The notes: a model not told the origin generated them from the sequence alone. DNA of 64,000 bases from Hypomesus transpacificus (GCF_021917145.1 NW_025813700.1:372001-436000); one strand, 5' to 3'; positions 31,060 through 44,564 are shown, counted from the stretch's first letter. Numbers and translations are program-made.

Positions 31060-33151
31060 TGAATTTATTTGGCATGACTGATATCCTTTACAATATCACG
31101 TAATACAAATGTGATTTATGTCGCAGTTAAAAATTTCTCATCAACTTACAAATGCATCCACAATGCATTCCACGCACATTGCTAACAGGCACTTCAAGGC
31201 CACGTTATCCCTTCGGAGGTAAAGGGCTGGAGAAGGCAATGGTCCCTCGGTTGGGCCTGTTCCAGAGGTCCAAAACAACCACATGAGCAGAATAGTTCAA
31301 CTCTGACCAAGTTAAAATTGGCCAGTACATTAGCCAAGTCTGAAAGACTCAATTTACCGTTTCCTTTACTCAATGTATTTGGCAAGGGATCGAATATTTA
31401 TTTTGTGTACATAGTTTTATTAACCTGTGACGCAAATGACAAATAGCCATAATATTGGTTGCCTTCTTTTAAAAAGGTCTTTGATTACAAAGCTTATATA
31501 AAGAACATAGAATAGAGGGTAAAAAGCTTGTTATCAAAGTTAATAAAGTAGGTAAACTGTTACTACACACAGTAAAAATAGTAAAATATAATGTAAATTG
31601 GCTTTCTTACTGTGAAAATTAAAGATTAGATCAAAAATATATAACCAAGTCAAGCACTGAACAAAAAATGTAAATGACCGTGGCACTGGTAGGTGCAATG
31701 TGTCTAGGTGATTAAAGCACAGGGCAACTTAAATCAAATTTCGTCAACAGGACAAGACTTAAAATATATATTTTGTCTGAATTGAAATGTGTATGAGTAT
31801 CAACAAGCCTTGTGGTCCTTTGGGAATAACGTTTTTTTCTATCTCTGTTGATGTCACATCACAAAAGGCACGAGGCAGACCCGTTTTACATCGGAAACAA
31901 CCATCTGGATAAGAGCACCCTCGCATCCGTTCTGTATTCAATTTACACAGTTGAAATGGTTCACAATCAATCATATGAAAAGACAACGATAAGTTAACAA
32001 GAGTTAGCCACACATGTGTAGCATTGCAGCTAAGTGTGGTACCTTTGTCATAGTACCTCCATGTAAGAGCACAAAACTGTTGTGAAAGTGTACAGGAATA
32101 TGGAATCCTTGAATGGCAAAATTCAGCATGTAAATAACAGTTGCAACTGGACATGGAATGTATTTAACTTGTGGTTTAAACCTGTCTTGTGACAAAAGTT
32201 AGCCTATTACTCATTAGCAGGTCACCCATGAAACGGACAATCTAGGAGCAGTCAAGAATCTCTTGCAAATCGCTTGACGAACGATTCCTTCCCGATTGTT
32301 TCGTTCCTCTGAAGACACGGCTAGAATAATCTCTGTGACTTTTGTTTACTTAGCAGACATGGACAACCAAATCTGTATCCACTGAGACAATCGGCACTTT
32401 GTTTTGACAATAAAGCTTTGTGCTCGTTCCAAGCTCATCGTTTACGGAGTGCAGTCGAGGAGGAGCGGGTAACAACCACACAAGCTCTGAAAAACCAGAC
32501 TGATCTAATCAAAATGTGTCTGTATTTAGGTTGACACAGCTAGACACCCTTTTTTGGTCTCGGTGCGGTATCGCGTGTCCTGAGACTTGACATGGTTGAA
32601 GCACACGCGTGCATTGCTTCATCTAATCAGAGCAAAGGTTTTGCAATCAATGGCATGGAGAGTGTTTTTTCGTTGTTTTTTACATATTGGCTATTTAAGG
32701 CACACAAGAAATGATTTACGAATGCCTTGTCATGACATGGAGAACAGGGCTGAAAGGAAATGTCATTAAAAGACTGGCCTGACATGGGAAGAGGGCAGAG
32801 AGTGAGAAAATCTGTTGTGTTGATCGCAGCGCTGGTAGGGGCACTTCAGGTGGCTACAAAAGACGAGACGCGCTCTGGAATCTTCCTGCCATCTTTACTT
32901 TGGTGTTTTGATTTCAGTGACATAAAAAAATGTATAGGCAGGTCGGTGGAATCAATGAAAAAAACCCACGGCTAGTGGTGAGGACCTCTTAAAACGGAAA
33001 GAAAACGTAGAATCTATTTGCGTGATAAAGGAGCCTGGCAAAGCTTACAATGGCAAGGGTTTGAATGTGGAAGGCCTACTGGAACCAAACTGGCAGAGCC
33101 AATCATTCTCAGTCTCTTCCTCCAGTCTCCCCACAGTCTTAGGGCACGTGG
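31060..33151 (-). other. Probable long 3' UTR of the RhoG-type gene
   Basis: About 2.1 kb of AT-rich sequence follows the rhog stop with no supported frame, ending at a minus-strand AATAAA (plus-strand TTTATT at 31064-31069). The 30551-31059 stretch between this and the taf1 promoter shows no gene. Confidence 0.5.
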
Positions 33152-33727
33152 TTATAACAGAACGCACCTTTTGGGCGTTTTCTTAGCCACGGGGTTAAGC
33201 ACGGCGCGCACGGCATCCGCAAACACCTCCCTGACGCCTTCCTGCATCAGGGCCGAGCACTCGAGGTATTTGACGGCGCCGATCTGCTTGGCTAAAGCGT
33301 TGCCCTGCTGTATGGTGGTGGGAGCCAGACCGTGCTCCTTCAGCTTCTTCACGGCCTCCGTGTCACCCCGAAGATCCTTCTTGGTGCCCACCAGCAGAAC
33401 GGGAACGCCGGGGCAGTGGTGGGACACCTCGGGGTGCCACTTGTGTCGGACGTTGGCGTGAGAGGAGGGGCTGCCGATGGAGAAGCAGATGATGAAGACG
33501 TTGGTCTGTGGGTAGGAGAGGGTGCGGAGTCGGTCGTACTCTTCCTGCCCCGCCGTGTCCCACAGGTTGAGGCTGATGGCCCGGCCGTCGACGCTGATCT
33601 GGGCGCTGTAGTTGTCGAACACGGTGGGGATGTACTCCTCCGGGAAAGCGTTGGTCGTGTAGGAGATGAGCAGACAGGTCTTACCCACGGCACCATCGCC
33701 CACCACCACACATTTTATGGTCTGCAT
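33152..33727 (-). CDS. rhog: RhoG-type Rho-family small GTPase
   Basis: A single coding exon encodes 191 aa, exactly the length of RhoG. Visible elements: P-loop GDGAVGKT (residues 10-17), switch I with [12 protein letters not shown], switch [13 protein letters not shown], base-specificity motif TKKD, SAL motif, and a C-terminal CVLL box predicted to be geranylgeranylated. RhoG acts upstream of Rac through ELMO/DOCK in actin remodelling, migration and engulfment. [17 protein letters not shown] and [16 protein letters not shown] favour RhoG over Rac1 or Cdc42. The start is the ATG at 33727; the frame is open further upstream but that extension lies across an acceptor (cacgcag near 33760), so a non-coding 5' exon is expected. 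Fish have several rhog paralogues and I cannot assign the letter. Confidence 0.93.
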   Translation of the reverse strand: MQTIKCVVVGDGAVGKTCLLISYTTNAFPEEYIPTVFDNYSAQISVDGRAISLNLWDTAGQEEYDRLRTLSYPQTNVFIICFSIGSPSSHANVRHKWHPEVSHHCPGVPVLLVGTKKDLRGDTEAVKKLKEHGLAPTTIQQGNALAKQIGAVKYLECSALMQEGVREVFADAVRAVLNPVAKKTPKRCVLL

Positions 33728-34550
33728 GGCGCCCACATCCACTAGGGCTACGAAGGTGCCTGCGTGAATGGGTCGGAAAAGGAAGAGTCATGAGAAGGCG
33801 TCATGCTCCTAATGTTGTGACCGAGTCAAGTATCGTCGCAAGATGTATAAGTATTAGTTACATTACCCATACTCTATTACTGTATAATCACTCTTGATGG
33901 TTCAGTGCTCTCGTCAACATTAAACTAGTCAGCGACAAGTGAGTTAACATACAATCAGCACAGATATTAAATTGTAAACTAAACGGTAATTCATGGACTC
34001 TCCAACTTCGACAAGTCGACGAACACTCAAGCTTTTGAGCCCTAATTCTGTACTGTACTACTTAGTTAGCAATTCAAATCAGGCTAAACTCGCCGACTTG
34101 GCTAGAAAGCAAAAGTTACAAAACGTATAGTTAAGCACATACTGCAGTTGTAAAGAAACACATACAGGGAATGTGGTTTGCACGACACGACTGCAAAACA
34201 ATACCTAGATAACTATAAACATTAACCAAATAAACTAACCAGTGAATGCTTGCTAGTTAGCCCGTATAAGCTAACTTAGCACGCGCTAGAGTTTCCGTAG
34301 CAGAGTGAACTTATGGCTACAAGCTAACAGCTAAGCTAAAAGCTAAACAGTAAAATGTATCCTCCAGTCAAATTAAACCCATCTGAAATAAGACGATAGT
34401 ACGAGCACAACTTACAGTGAAGTTTGTTAGTTAATCTCTATGTCCCATTAATTGAGGTCTCAACAGGTAAATTTCATAAATCACTCCACCGCCTTCTTGT
34501 TGTCTCGCGCCCTGTTTCGTTGTTTTAGAAGTTTGTCATCCGGGATTTTT
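33728..34550 (-). promoter_or_regulatory. rhog 5' UTR intron and promoter region
   Basis: No coding frame is supported. The acceptor of the coding exon is near 33760. A cluster of gctaac, gctagt and agctaa motifs lies at about 34240-34350. The transcription start is probably near 34400-34550, but I see no TATA box. Confidence 0.35.
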
Positions 34551-34694
34551 TTCTGAAGCATTGTATTATGGTACATGTAGTGGCTGCACTCGTAACTTCA
34601 AGAGCGTGGGTTTCACAGTAAAATTAAAACACGAACACACAACATTATCACGATTTCCCAAAATAAGACTCGAAATTTGTATCAAAAACGTTCA

Positions 34695-35295
34695 TAATTT
34701 TATTTGTTCGTCCAAAATGACAGTTATGACAAAATCCACATTTAAACAGAAGGCCATGCACTAAAGTGAACAATTCAAACCTACACCGACCTGCTCCAAT
34801 CCCTTTACTCTCTTCCCCTCATAGAAGTAAAAACTATTTTCTCAAAACAGCTTACGATCCACTCTCCATCACATACTATAACCTCCATATTAACAAACAT
34901 TCTCTTTCTTTTCTCTGTGCACAAGTGTTATTTTATCACAATTCCACAAGAATTGATCCATTGAATTTGATGAATAATTTAAATAAATTACATTAATGAA
35001 TTCAAACCTTTTTTGCTATTTTAATCAGGTTTTTCTGAAGGGTGCTATACTTTCCATCTATACTAAGACCTAACAGCAAGGGTCGCGTTTCCCAGATTCG
35101 TTAAGAAGCTCTTTTCGCTAAGCGCTTCTTAGGGAGCGTTCTAAGAGCGTTCTAGAGCACTCTTTTGTCTTTCTCACAGATAATATGTACTACATATCTG
35201 GCAATTCCTCTGAGAAACACCTCATAAAAGTCTGCATATAAAAGACGGTGATTGTCTGTCAAGTCTGAGCGTGTTCACACGTCTGCGAATCACTT
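34695..35295 (-). terminator. 3' UTR of the FHDC-family gene
   Basis: AT-rich sequence after the stop at 35296, with a minus-strand AATAAA at 34699-34704 (plus-strand TTTATT). No other feature is seen. Confidence 0.5.
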
Positions 35296-38200
35296 CTACA
35301 GATGACTGGGGCACTGAGACGCGGGCCTCTTTGACCCTGAGATCCTTGGAATCATAGACCTGCTGTTCCTGTCTCTTCTCACAGCTGCAGCAGCGATGAC
35401 TACACACCGTAAGACTCTGGCTGTGGTGGAGTTCTGGAGAGCGAGGTTGGGGAGAGAACAAACCGAGGAGCCGGGTTGGAGGTTTAGCTGTTTGGAGACG
35501 CGCAGAGTGGATCTCGTCTCGGGCTTCATTTGGAGCTCCTTGTCCATCTCCCTGTCATTTGAGGGATTCGGTTGGAGCTCCTTGTCCATCTCCCTGTCAT
35601 TCGAGGGATTCAGCTGGTCCCTTTCTTTCAATTCTTCACTCGTTTGCTCCTTTGTGTGCTTTCTCTCTCTCTTTGTCTTCTCTCTCTTTCTTCCTTTCTC
35701 TTGTTTTGTTTTGGTGTCCCTCTCGGCTTCTCTTTCACTTTCCCTCTCGCTGCCTATTCCTTTTCCACTTTCTTTGTCCTCCTCCTTCGCCTGTTCTTTC
35801 CCCTTTTCCGTTTTTACTTTCTCATTATCTTTGACTTTCTCCTTTACCTTCACCCTTTCCTTTTCTAGTCTGACTTTTTTGAACATGTGGTGAATTGGAT
35901 TCCTCTTTTTTGTCTGCTCAGTATAGTCAGTCCCCTTTCTGATTTTTGAAGGTGCAGGGGATCGCACGTTGACTTTCACAGGAAGGCGGCAAGGCAAAGC
36001 TGTCTCTGATGTGGTTTGGAGTCTGGGGATGGAAGATGGACTAGCACAAGCAGTAGCAGAAGAACCAGAAGAAGGGTTGGCATTGGGGGTGTCAGCATCG
36101 CCCATAGCCCCTATCCTAGTCCCTTTCCACACTCCTGGAGTGGGCAGGGACGGCGCTAGGTTTCTGTAGGAACGTAGGCCACTTACAAGCGTATGACAAA
36201 CGACTGTGTCTCCCAAGAGTGGATACAGACCCTCCCATTCCAGAGATGGTCCTTCGGAAGGTTTGGATGAAGCTGTGTCTTGCTGTGTCTGTGAGTTGGA
36301 GACTAGCTGAGTCGACTTGGGTTGACCCTCCAGGGACGGCTGTACATCGTCTCCAGGAGGAGGCTTCTGGGCAGCCCTTTCCAGGACAGAGTCTGTGGGC
36401 TCGGGGGACAACTGAGGTTTTGTCTGTGGTGAACCAGCACGGGGTGAGGCCTCCAACTTTTCATTCATGTTTGTCTGCTGCAGGCTTTGTAAAGGGCTGA
36501 TGGCACGTGGCCTGCCTTCCGGGCTCCTCACGTTGCGTCGGCTCAAAATATGGACGAGACTGCGCTCCAATGAGCTCTCCAGGTCGTCTCCAGGACTGCC
36601 CCCGAGTCCCGCCCCCAGGACGGAGCAGGTGACAATGGAACGCCACCTCACAATTCCGCCCTTCTCTTTCTCTGCTCCATTCCTCGATGCCTTCTTCTCT
36701 TCCAGTAGCTTCCTTTTAGCATTCTCCTGAGAATCACAACCAGAGGAGTGGTCTACTTAAATCGGCCACATGATGCTAATGCTAACAACCATTTGACTAC
36801 TTTGAATTGTTATACAAACCTCGACAGCTTTCTGAAAGCGAACATTGAAGGAATGGAAGATGTTACAGGCCTCCTCGAGCTTAAATGTGACGTCGTCCTC
36901 GCAGAAGAAGTCAACAAGGGATTGCTGGGCCTTCAGTAAGGCCTCGGCCTCCACTTCGGCCTCCTCCAGCCTCCCACTCGCCCTCTGAGGATACAGGACA
37001 ACATTTTAACCCCCGATGCCTCACTGTCTGCAAGATCAGTTGCATAACAAAATAGTAATCACACATCCATAGGACGTCCTAAAAACGCGACAGTTAGTCG
37101 GTACGATCTGAAGACGTGGGAGCCTCGTTTTGGAATATCGTCCATTCTGGAAGCTTTAACCTGGAAGAAGGGTTTCGTCTGCAGCAGGAGATCATGTTCT
37201 GTTTCAGTCCTTGACCGTAGAGCTGCTACTCGACTCTTCAGCTGAGACAGTTCTTCCTGTACTCCATCCACAGACAGTCTTAGGGTGGGAAAGGAGGAGA
37301 AAATAAGTGATTTTGGTCAGAAGTACAATAAAGAACTCAGAACCAACAGACAAAACAGGGCAGCTAGAATACAATTCAGAAGGACAAAGCTATTGGACCC
37401 AAAAATACACAAAGGCCAAGAAACAACATCCATTTGTTTAAGTTTACAGTTAAGTCGCATCTGAGTCCTTCGTCACATTTTTGTAATATTATGAACTGTC
37501 AAACAGAATAACAGAACCACCCTTTTTACCCTCACACATTTCATGTAAATATTTTGGACAAACTGAGTCATGCTCGGTGTTCTGCATTGGAGCTGGTGTG
37601 GTGGCAGCTTATTGTGCTGTTGCACTGACCTGGAGGCAGGCCCAAGATGGCTCAGCTTCAGGGGAAAGGAGAGCAAGGCGGGGTCTTTCCTCGTAGCTTC
37701 CTGAGGGGGGGGGGACAGACACAACACATCCTGTATAAAGCAGCCGTTTACCACAGAAGTATATAGAAGCACGTTTTTTCACCTTCATTGTTAACTGTTT
37801 ATTTTATGTATTTCCTTTTACCATGGCTACAAAATGGAGCAGGTTCATTCCTGGTTTGTTGGCTTTGGTGTCAGCTAGTTTCAGCAGGGAGGCGATGCGG
37901 AACCCGGCAGCATTTCCTGCGTACCCGCCCTGTTAATTCAAGTTTGATAGGGAGAATCAGATCCTGAAGAATTCGAATAACGACCAAACTAATGGGAAGT
38001 TGGTCCAAGCGTACGAACTCACTTCGTTCATGTGGTTCCCTGCCCTCAGTACCAGACGGATGATGGAATGCAACTCTGGACACCTCAGAAGCTCTGGAAA
38101 AGACAGAGACGTAGGGGGGGGGGGGGGGCTGTTATGAAGGCCCGTCACATCACCTGTGGACGAGCTGTTCACAGTGCTTTTGTCAAGCGTAGAGCTGACA

Positions 38201-39648
38201 CAAATCGGTTCTTGTTGCATGTAATCCGAGTGCCAATAGCATAACTCTAGCATTCTCTGACTCCCCTACCTGTGGCTGCAGTTACCAGGCAACGCGCTGA
38301 TTCACACAGTGCAGTCAAGGTGGGGTCAAACTCCTGCTGTAGAATCATGGCATCCAGATGCAAGCGATAACTAAAAAAACGACAGCGAAGACAGACGATG
38401 AAAAAGGAAGAATATGGGGTGTTGAACTGCCGAGGTACTGACTGAAAGAGGTTTAACAGGAAGAGCAGCTGGAGGTTCCCACCTCGGCACCTCCACTAAC
38501 AGCAGCATGAAGAGGTCTGCGTCCCCCAGCTGACTGGGATCCCCTCGGTAGCCTCTCAGGCGCCTCTCCTACGGAGCATGTGCAGAGGTTGAGGAAGAGA
38601 TCGGGAGGGTAGGCTGTGATACTTGAACAGATGCAACTGGATAGGTCTTCATGTTTTGACAGATGCGTTTAGGTAGGCCTCTGTGTTTTGGACGGACACA
38701 CCCAGCTAGGCTTTGATTTTCCGAAAGAGGGAATTCTACAGTACCTCCTCTGAATCAGGCAGCAGTTTGCAGAGTTCACTGAGCTTTTCACTTCCGTAGC
38801 GCTGACTGGAACCCTGCTTGATATCCTCCACAATCTCCTTGACTGCACTGTTAACAGGAGACAACATCAGACAATGGACATTCAGTAACTCATAGACGAA
38901 CACACGGGAATCTGAGCTACTTTTACGGTGATATTGTTATCACTGTGAATAGATGACACGACTGGTATTGTTTACCAGCTTGATTGAGGACGACCAAACC
39001 TTTCTCACCTCTTGAACTGCCGGAGGAAGATACCTACATTCATGCTGCGCTTTCCATCTAGAATTGACACCTACAGATGACCACAAAGAACAGCAGTCAG
39101 AACAAAAACAATCAGTGTACATCTCAATTACTCTTTTACTGTCGATTTAGTAATACATGTATTAAACCTCATAATGTTTCATGATAATCACAATCGATCG
39201 GTATGTTACCGACTATTGAAACAATAGAGAGACTGGCCTGTTTGGCTCGTGGTGGGGAACCAAGTGGTCGGAGACCGTGGCATGCGTCCGACTCTCTCTT
39301 GTGGGTGCGAGACCTCGTCTGCCCAAACAGCTCGTTCAGAGAGCTCAGGTCGATGGGAAACTCGTCTGGACCGGTCCAAACACTAAACCGCCCCTCCACC
39401 TTCTCTTTGGGGATGAGGTCCCAGTTCAAGTTCCGCAGCTGCAGGGAACCATGACGGGTCGGAGAGCTCGAGGGCAGGGGAGGAGGTGGGGGTGGGGGGG
39501 ATGTGGGTGGTGGAGGAGGGGGAGACATAGGTGGGGGTGGGGGAGAAGGGGGAGACCTGGGTGGGGGTGGGGTTGGAGACACAGATGGAGGAGGGGGTGT
39601 CGAGGCCATGGGTGCCAAGTGAGAGGACAGCTCAAAGGATGGATCCAT
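35296..39648 (-). CDS. FH2 domain-containing (FHDC-family) formin-like protein
   Basis: The exons are about 39214-39648, 39009-39070, 38745-38847, 38483-38568, 38270-38370, 38023-38093, 37822-37929, 37630-37700, 37161-37278, 36820-36984 and 35296-36726, giving about 916 aa. The N-terminus is Pro-rich (FH1-like, repeated SPPPPPP). An FH2 domain follows, with the FHDC signatures [70 protein letters not shown] and [11 protein letters not shown]2 domains nucleate actin filaments; FHDC1 links actin and microtubules and affects cilia and Golgi, by family knowledge. The last exon is a long Lys/Glu-rich, probably disordered tail with a direct repeat of [13 protein letters not shown]. There is no GBD/DID region, as expected for FHDC. 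The first donor is uncertain: gtcggt at 39213 or gtttca at 39222, both phase 0. The ATG at 39648 is the first in the exon, but an upstream exon may extend the frame. Confidence 0.88.
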
Positions 39649-42489
39649 GGGATGTCGCTTCACATCCAAGGTCGCAGGAGTGTCATTGAGAGGCTAAGGC
39701 ACAGCATGAAAGGAATTGAGCAGTCCAATAGAGAATCCACAAAAACATTTGCAATTATAACTTTAGTATCAGCAGACAACATACAGTACCAAAAGCTGTG
39801 ATGATGCTATCACACACTTAAATTGTCTCAATATGTTTGCCACCACAGCGTGTGGGGCTACAGGTCAATGTTGAATTTATGTTATAAAGTTAAAAGGTGT
39901 ATTTACTTTCTACAGTCACGATACCTTAACCGACGATAGCGTATATACTTAAGGTTTAATCAAGTCCACAGCGTTAATAGATGATCACAGGTAAAATTAT
40001 TAGAAAGAAAGATCTAATAAACAGGCAACATTTCTCTATTTCCAGAATTTAGACTGACACTTACCATTCAAAAAGCGAACCATAATTTCAGTTTTAATCA
40101 TTCACATTTCAAAGTAAAATATCAAAGTAAAAATTAAAGTATTGACGCTTTAACAATTGCTGGTCTAAAGAACAAAGTGTTCTTCCTGAAGCTATTTAGA
40201 TCGCGCAAATTAGTAATTGGTAATTCTATAACTTAAAAACTTACATTTGGGAATCCGTAATACCTCCAACGACGACATTAAAATGTTCTGAAAATTATTT
40301 TATTCCAAGCATTACACTCTTCGTCGTTAAGTAATTCTACATTGATTCAGCCTACTTGTGCAAGTTTGTCGATATACTCCTGCAAAGCATTCTATATATT
40401 TATAACTTCTATCAGCCTATGTGACCGACAGTCTGCACTGATGTAAACGACTCCTCCTAGCCACTGGAATTGGGAGGCAGAACGGTAGGCTACACAAATC
40501 TTATCTTTTTCTCTGGGAAACTAATAACATCAACATCTTGATTACCTTGATCCGCTCAAAATTCCAAAGACATTCAGAACCATCGATTGAGCAACACTTG
40601 GTTGAGCAAGAAATTGCCCGAACACAAGACGTTTATCAGATTCAAACCTAAGCCATACTCATAGACAAATGTACTGGTTTGTATTACAGACTTTGGTACG
40701 TGTGTTGTTGAATTGTAAGTAAATGAAACCTAAAAAAAAAAATATAGACAGTATATTGGATATGTTTGCTTTCTGTAAAGCATTGAATACAAGTAGGCTC
40801 AGTGAAGTTACTGAGAATAGCCTATTGACAAAGCATCCTCCGCTAGTCATCATCAGCTAACATGTATCCCAGGAGAACAGTATTTTCAGATACTGGCACA
40901 AAAGAATCCTTACTATAGATATGATAAAGAACACTTTTCCCATCAGCCATGGACTTTAGTGATATTACAACGGTTAGATTTCACCGGTCTTACATCTACT
41001 CCAATGGCTTACAAGTTCACATCCTTATCAGATTTTCCCCTGTGAAATTGGTTCTCAGACAGAAACTATTCCCCACTCCCTAAGACTTCCTTCTTGTGAG
41101 ATATTTACAAGCAAGAGTTAAAAAAAAGTTTCATGATTTATATCTCCTCCACATTTCAGAGCCCTGTCTCTCACATGGTCTTTAAACATCGCCAGAGTAA
41201 ACCAGCTCAGGAAACCAACTCTCTTAATTCAATACAGACGCATTAGCACTCCTGGTGTAGAATTCTAGGAAATGCCTCTCTGCTGGGGAACAGAAACAAG
41301 GCCATAAATAAACAAGCTTAGACATACATGACTGTAGACACATTTTGTACTCAACACCACATCATATATTACTCTACACCGTGGTAAGTAGTAAAAACTG
41401 TGAATATAGTGTAGTCACTGTAGTTGATTAATGGTGGAGTACTAACGACTGGCTGTATGGTCTGTTTGACTTGTTAGGGTCTGAGGAACCCTATTTGAAC
41501 AGATCATTGATAAAGATCAAGAAAACAATCGAAACATTTGCGGAAAACATTTGATTTTCATAGACAAAATAATTTTGGTTTGCAACACTGAGTTACTGTA
41601 AAGTTGACATAATCCAACAACAGAATTCATTCATGGTCAAGTCTCATGTCCACCAAAATATTTTTTAGGGAATAACTCCTAACTACCTTTAAAGTCAGTA
41701 GCTTCTGTTGAATGAATCATCCCTCTTGTCCGTGTGCACCGCAGTGCTTTCCATGGGATGAGCCAACAACATCCATTTGACAGACAATATCAGATCTGCC
41801 TTGAGGGCCAGGGACCTGGAAACAGGAGCTGGCGTTAGGAGTTGAGTTGTGGTGAGGAGGATCCTACAGTGTGTCTCATGGAGAAGAGGGAGGTCACCAA
41901 CCGGAGATTAGGTCATTGTTCAAATACCCCGAGCCATCACAAAGCAGACTGGGAAACCAAGGCCCGGTATTGACGATCTTGAGAATTTCACCCCCTCACT
42001 TCAATTGTTGTTTTGATGAGAAGGTAAAGACATGTTATAAATCTACATTTCATTTGATCGTATTGAGTGAGGAACATCTGCAGTCCTTACCCTATATCAG
42101 GGGTGGAAGACAACTGAATTATCAAGCGATTTTTAATTCCCAACTGCCATTAAACAGATGATTTTCCATAGGTGTCAAGGCTTGTTGTGGACTATCAGGG
42201 ATATTGCTATTGATTCTCTTTACATGGGGGGGGGGGGAAAGCAATGCCATTTACTGTAAAGGACAGCACATGCAGTATCTCATGCAGGTAGTGTGGTAGA
42301 GCTTAAACCAGGCACCTTTTCCTTGTGGTTGATTCTCCTTTAAATGAGGTATAAAAGAGCTGGAGCAGGACTCAGCCGGTGTAAATTATACACGTTAGTG
42401 CGTCCGTCTCTTTGGTCTGAAACGAGAAAGAAAGAGACTAATAGAGAGGGGGTGGGTGGAGGGGGGAGAGGTGGGGGGAGATACACAGA

Positions 42490-42561
42490 GGAGGCGAGAG
42501 AGAGAGAGAGACAGAAAGAGAGAGACAGAGAGAGAGAGAGACAGAGAGAGAGAGAGACAGA

Positions 42562-42620
<59 letters not shown>
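42490..42620. repeat. (GA)n/(GAGACA)n simple repeat
   Basis: Gagagagaga interrupted by acagagag, purine-rich on +, in the intergenic region. Confidence 0.9.
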
Positions 42621-42624
<4 letters not shown>

Positions 42625-42728
42625 AGGTGTAGAAGGTTTTGACATTCCGGCTATTGTTCTCATGCAGATAACATGAGGACGTTTAGTTGTTGTGTTCTAG
42701 ATTCCAGCCCTCTTAATAAGCTTTCAGC

Positions 42729-42730
<2 letters not shown>

Positions 42731-42799
<69 letters not shown>

Positions 42800-42804
42800 A
42801 CACA
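42731..42804. repeat. (CA)n microsatellite
   Basis: CA dinucleotides over about 74 bp with one CAGA interruption. Confidence 0.93.
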
Positions 42805-42871
42805 CTTGCACATTCATTATAACATCTTTTTAATCTTTCTGCTCAAACACAAAATAACCCAATCACAATAT

Positions 42872-43185
42872 CAGGGGCGATTCTAGGATCAGACCTTTAG
42901 TGGTGCTCAGCCCCCAATGAGAATGTGACATGGATACAGTGCCTTGCAAAAGTGTTAAAACCCCTTGCTAATAAATCCCTAATTTTACTGGATAACAATT
43001 AATACATTGATTTATGATTATGCAAAATATTGAATGAAAAAACTAAGGATGGCCCTTTCTTCATGAATTACCAGCATCAAATGATGCTGAAACAATAATA
43101 ATTTAAATTTGTTATTATTATTATTCTTAGGGGTGCTGAGATGAAATATAGAGGTGCTTGAGAGAAGGGTCTAAAATCGCCACTG
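42872..43185. mobile_element. Non-autonomous hAT-type element with target-site duplication
   Basis: The ends are caggggcgattctaggatca on the left and, inverted, cagtggcgattttagaccct on the right, giving imperfect inverted repeats over about 24 bp. Flanks cacaatat (42864-42871) and gacaatat (43186-43193) match at 7 of 8 bases, the size expected of hAT target duplications. The element is 314 bp and has no transposase. A Tc1-like end lies inside it. Confidence 0.65.
42935..43040 (+). mobile_element. Tc1/mariner-like terminal fragment nested in the hAT element
   Basis: The sequence tacagtgccttgcaaaagtg begins with the TA target dinucleotide and matches the well-known fish Tc1-like inverted repeat type. 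No second end or transposase frame is recognised, so the right limit is approximate. Confidence 0.5.
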
Positions 43186-44370
43186 GACAATATCTCAATG
43201 CCAACGCTCAATCCTCAGTCCGATTGATTGACTACTGAGCTATTATTGAAAATGGGAACTCAGTTTAACCCTAAAGCTAAATGAGGTGCCCTCTACTTTG
43301 TCTTGTCTATGCACCCTGAATAGACGGTGAGGATGTTTGTAGATTTGTCTTTTCCACCCAAGTATCAGTTTTAGTATTAGGGTTAGTATAGTCGATATTT
43401 ATTGCTCTCTGTATATTTAAGAAGTTTCACTTATTTAAGCTCAGCATTGATGTAAATTGTGTTCCGTGTACTTATATGTTATGTTATGCCAGGTGCTTGC
43501 GTTGTCTTGTCTTGAGAATTTCAGTGCCCTGTCTAACCTTGTGTTGTTCTGTGTACCTGACAAATAAAAGACTTGAACTATCAGTGCTGCGGTGCAGTCC
43601 CAAGATGGAGCCAGAAACCATATCTTCCTCATAAGCCTTTAACCCCTATCTTCACCCCCCCCCCCCCTAGTGGTGTAGACAGGTATGACACAGATACAGA
43701 TACAGCAAAGTATCTTCATTGATGTAAGTAAGTCATCGACCCTGCCCAGCCTTGACTTTGAAACCCCTCCCATTGTTGTGGTCGATATTCTCCTTTGAAA
43801 TGTGTTGTTTCATTTATTACTCTTACTCATTTACCAACAGATTCCTACTGTGTGCGTCTCATTCACTCTGGAGAGGCAGGTTGGACGGTTTTGTCACGTT
43901 GGTGACAGGGACGGAAGACAGGGGATCTCAACGTGCCTCGTCCGCCTGCTGCCTCGCTGCCTCGTCCGCTGCCTCGCCTGCATTCCTGATGCACTCAATA
44001 ACATGTCGAAAGAAAGAAGGAAATTGCCTCCAGAAGAAAATGTCAGGCAAAAAACTAACACTGGCTGCCATTGCTTTTGTCTACGTTAACCCTCCCAGGC
44101 ACGAATTCCAGCACGCTACATTTTATAGACGTATAAAATGTGTATTTCCAGAACAAATTATAACCCCTCACAATGGTTATTCATGAACATGAATACACCA
44201 CTGGAATTTCTCAGTTACTGTGTCTATCATAATGTGTTACTTGATGTTGCCCAGTCATCCGCCCTAAGGATATTTGCACACTGTTCATAGTTGGGACTAA
44301 TTAAACTGCCCATCACAACAGCATAGCACACTGTATTATTTAAATAAACCAACTATATTATTTGTTTCTT

Positions 44371-44564
44371 ACATTTACATTTAGTCATTTAGCAGACGCT
44401 CTTATCCAGAGCGACTTACAGTAAGTACAGGCACATTCCCCCCGAGGCAAGTAGGATGAAGTGCTCTGCCCAAGGACACAACGTCATTTTGCACGGCGGG
44501 GAATCGATCCAGCAACCTTCTGATTACTAGCCCAACTCCCTCACCGCTCAGCCATCCGACTCCC
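44371..44564 (-). mobile_element. tRNA-derived SINE, full-length copy
   Basis: Minus-strand copy of the family at 14161 and 28984. Plus-strand order is acatttacatttagtcattt tail, gacgctcttatccagagcga stem, aagtgctctgcccaaggaca body, then the inverted B-box (ggaatcgatccag) and A-box (ccgctcagccatc). It lies in intergenic DNA upstream of znf185. Confidence 0.85.

Noticed and set aside
33728-33742. Five-residue N-terminal extension of the RhoG frame
   Set aside because: It begins with a GTG and lies between an acceptor and the ATG; family length is matched exactly from the ATG at 33727.
43752-44186. 144-codon open frame in intergenic DNA
   Set aside because: No family similarity, no splice support, low-complexity Ala/Ser stretch, and nothing similar nearby.
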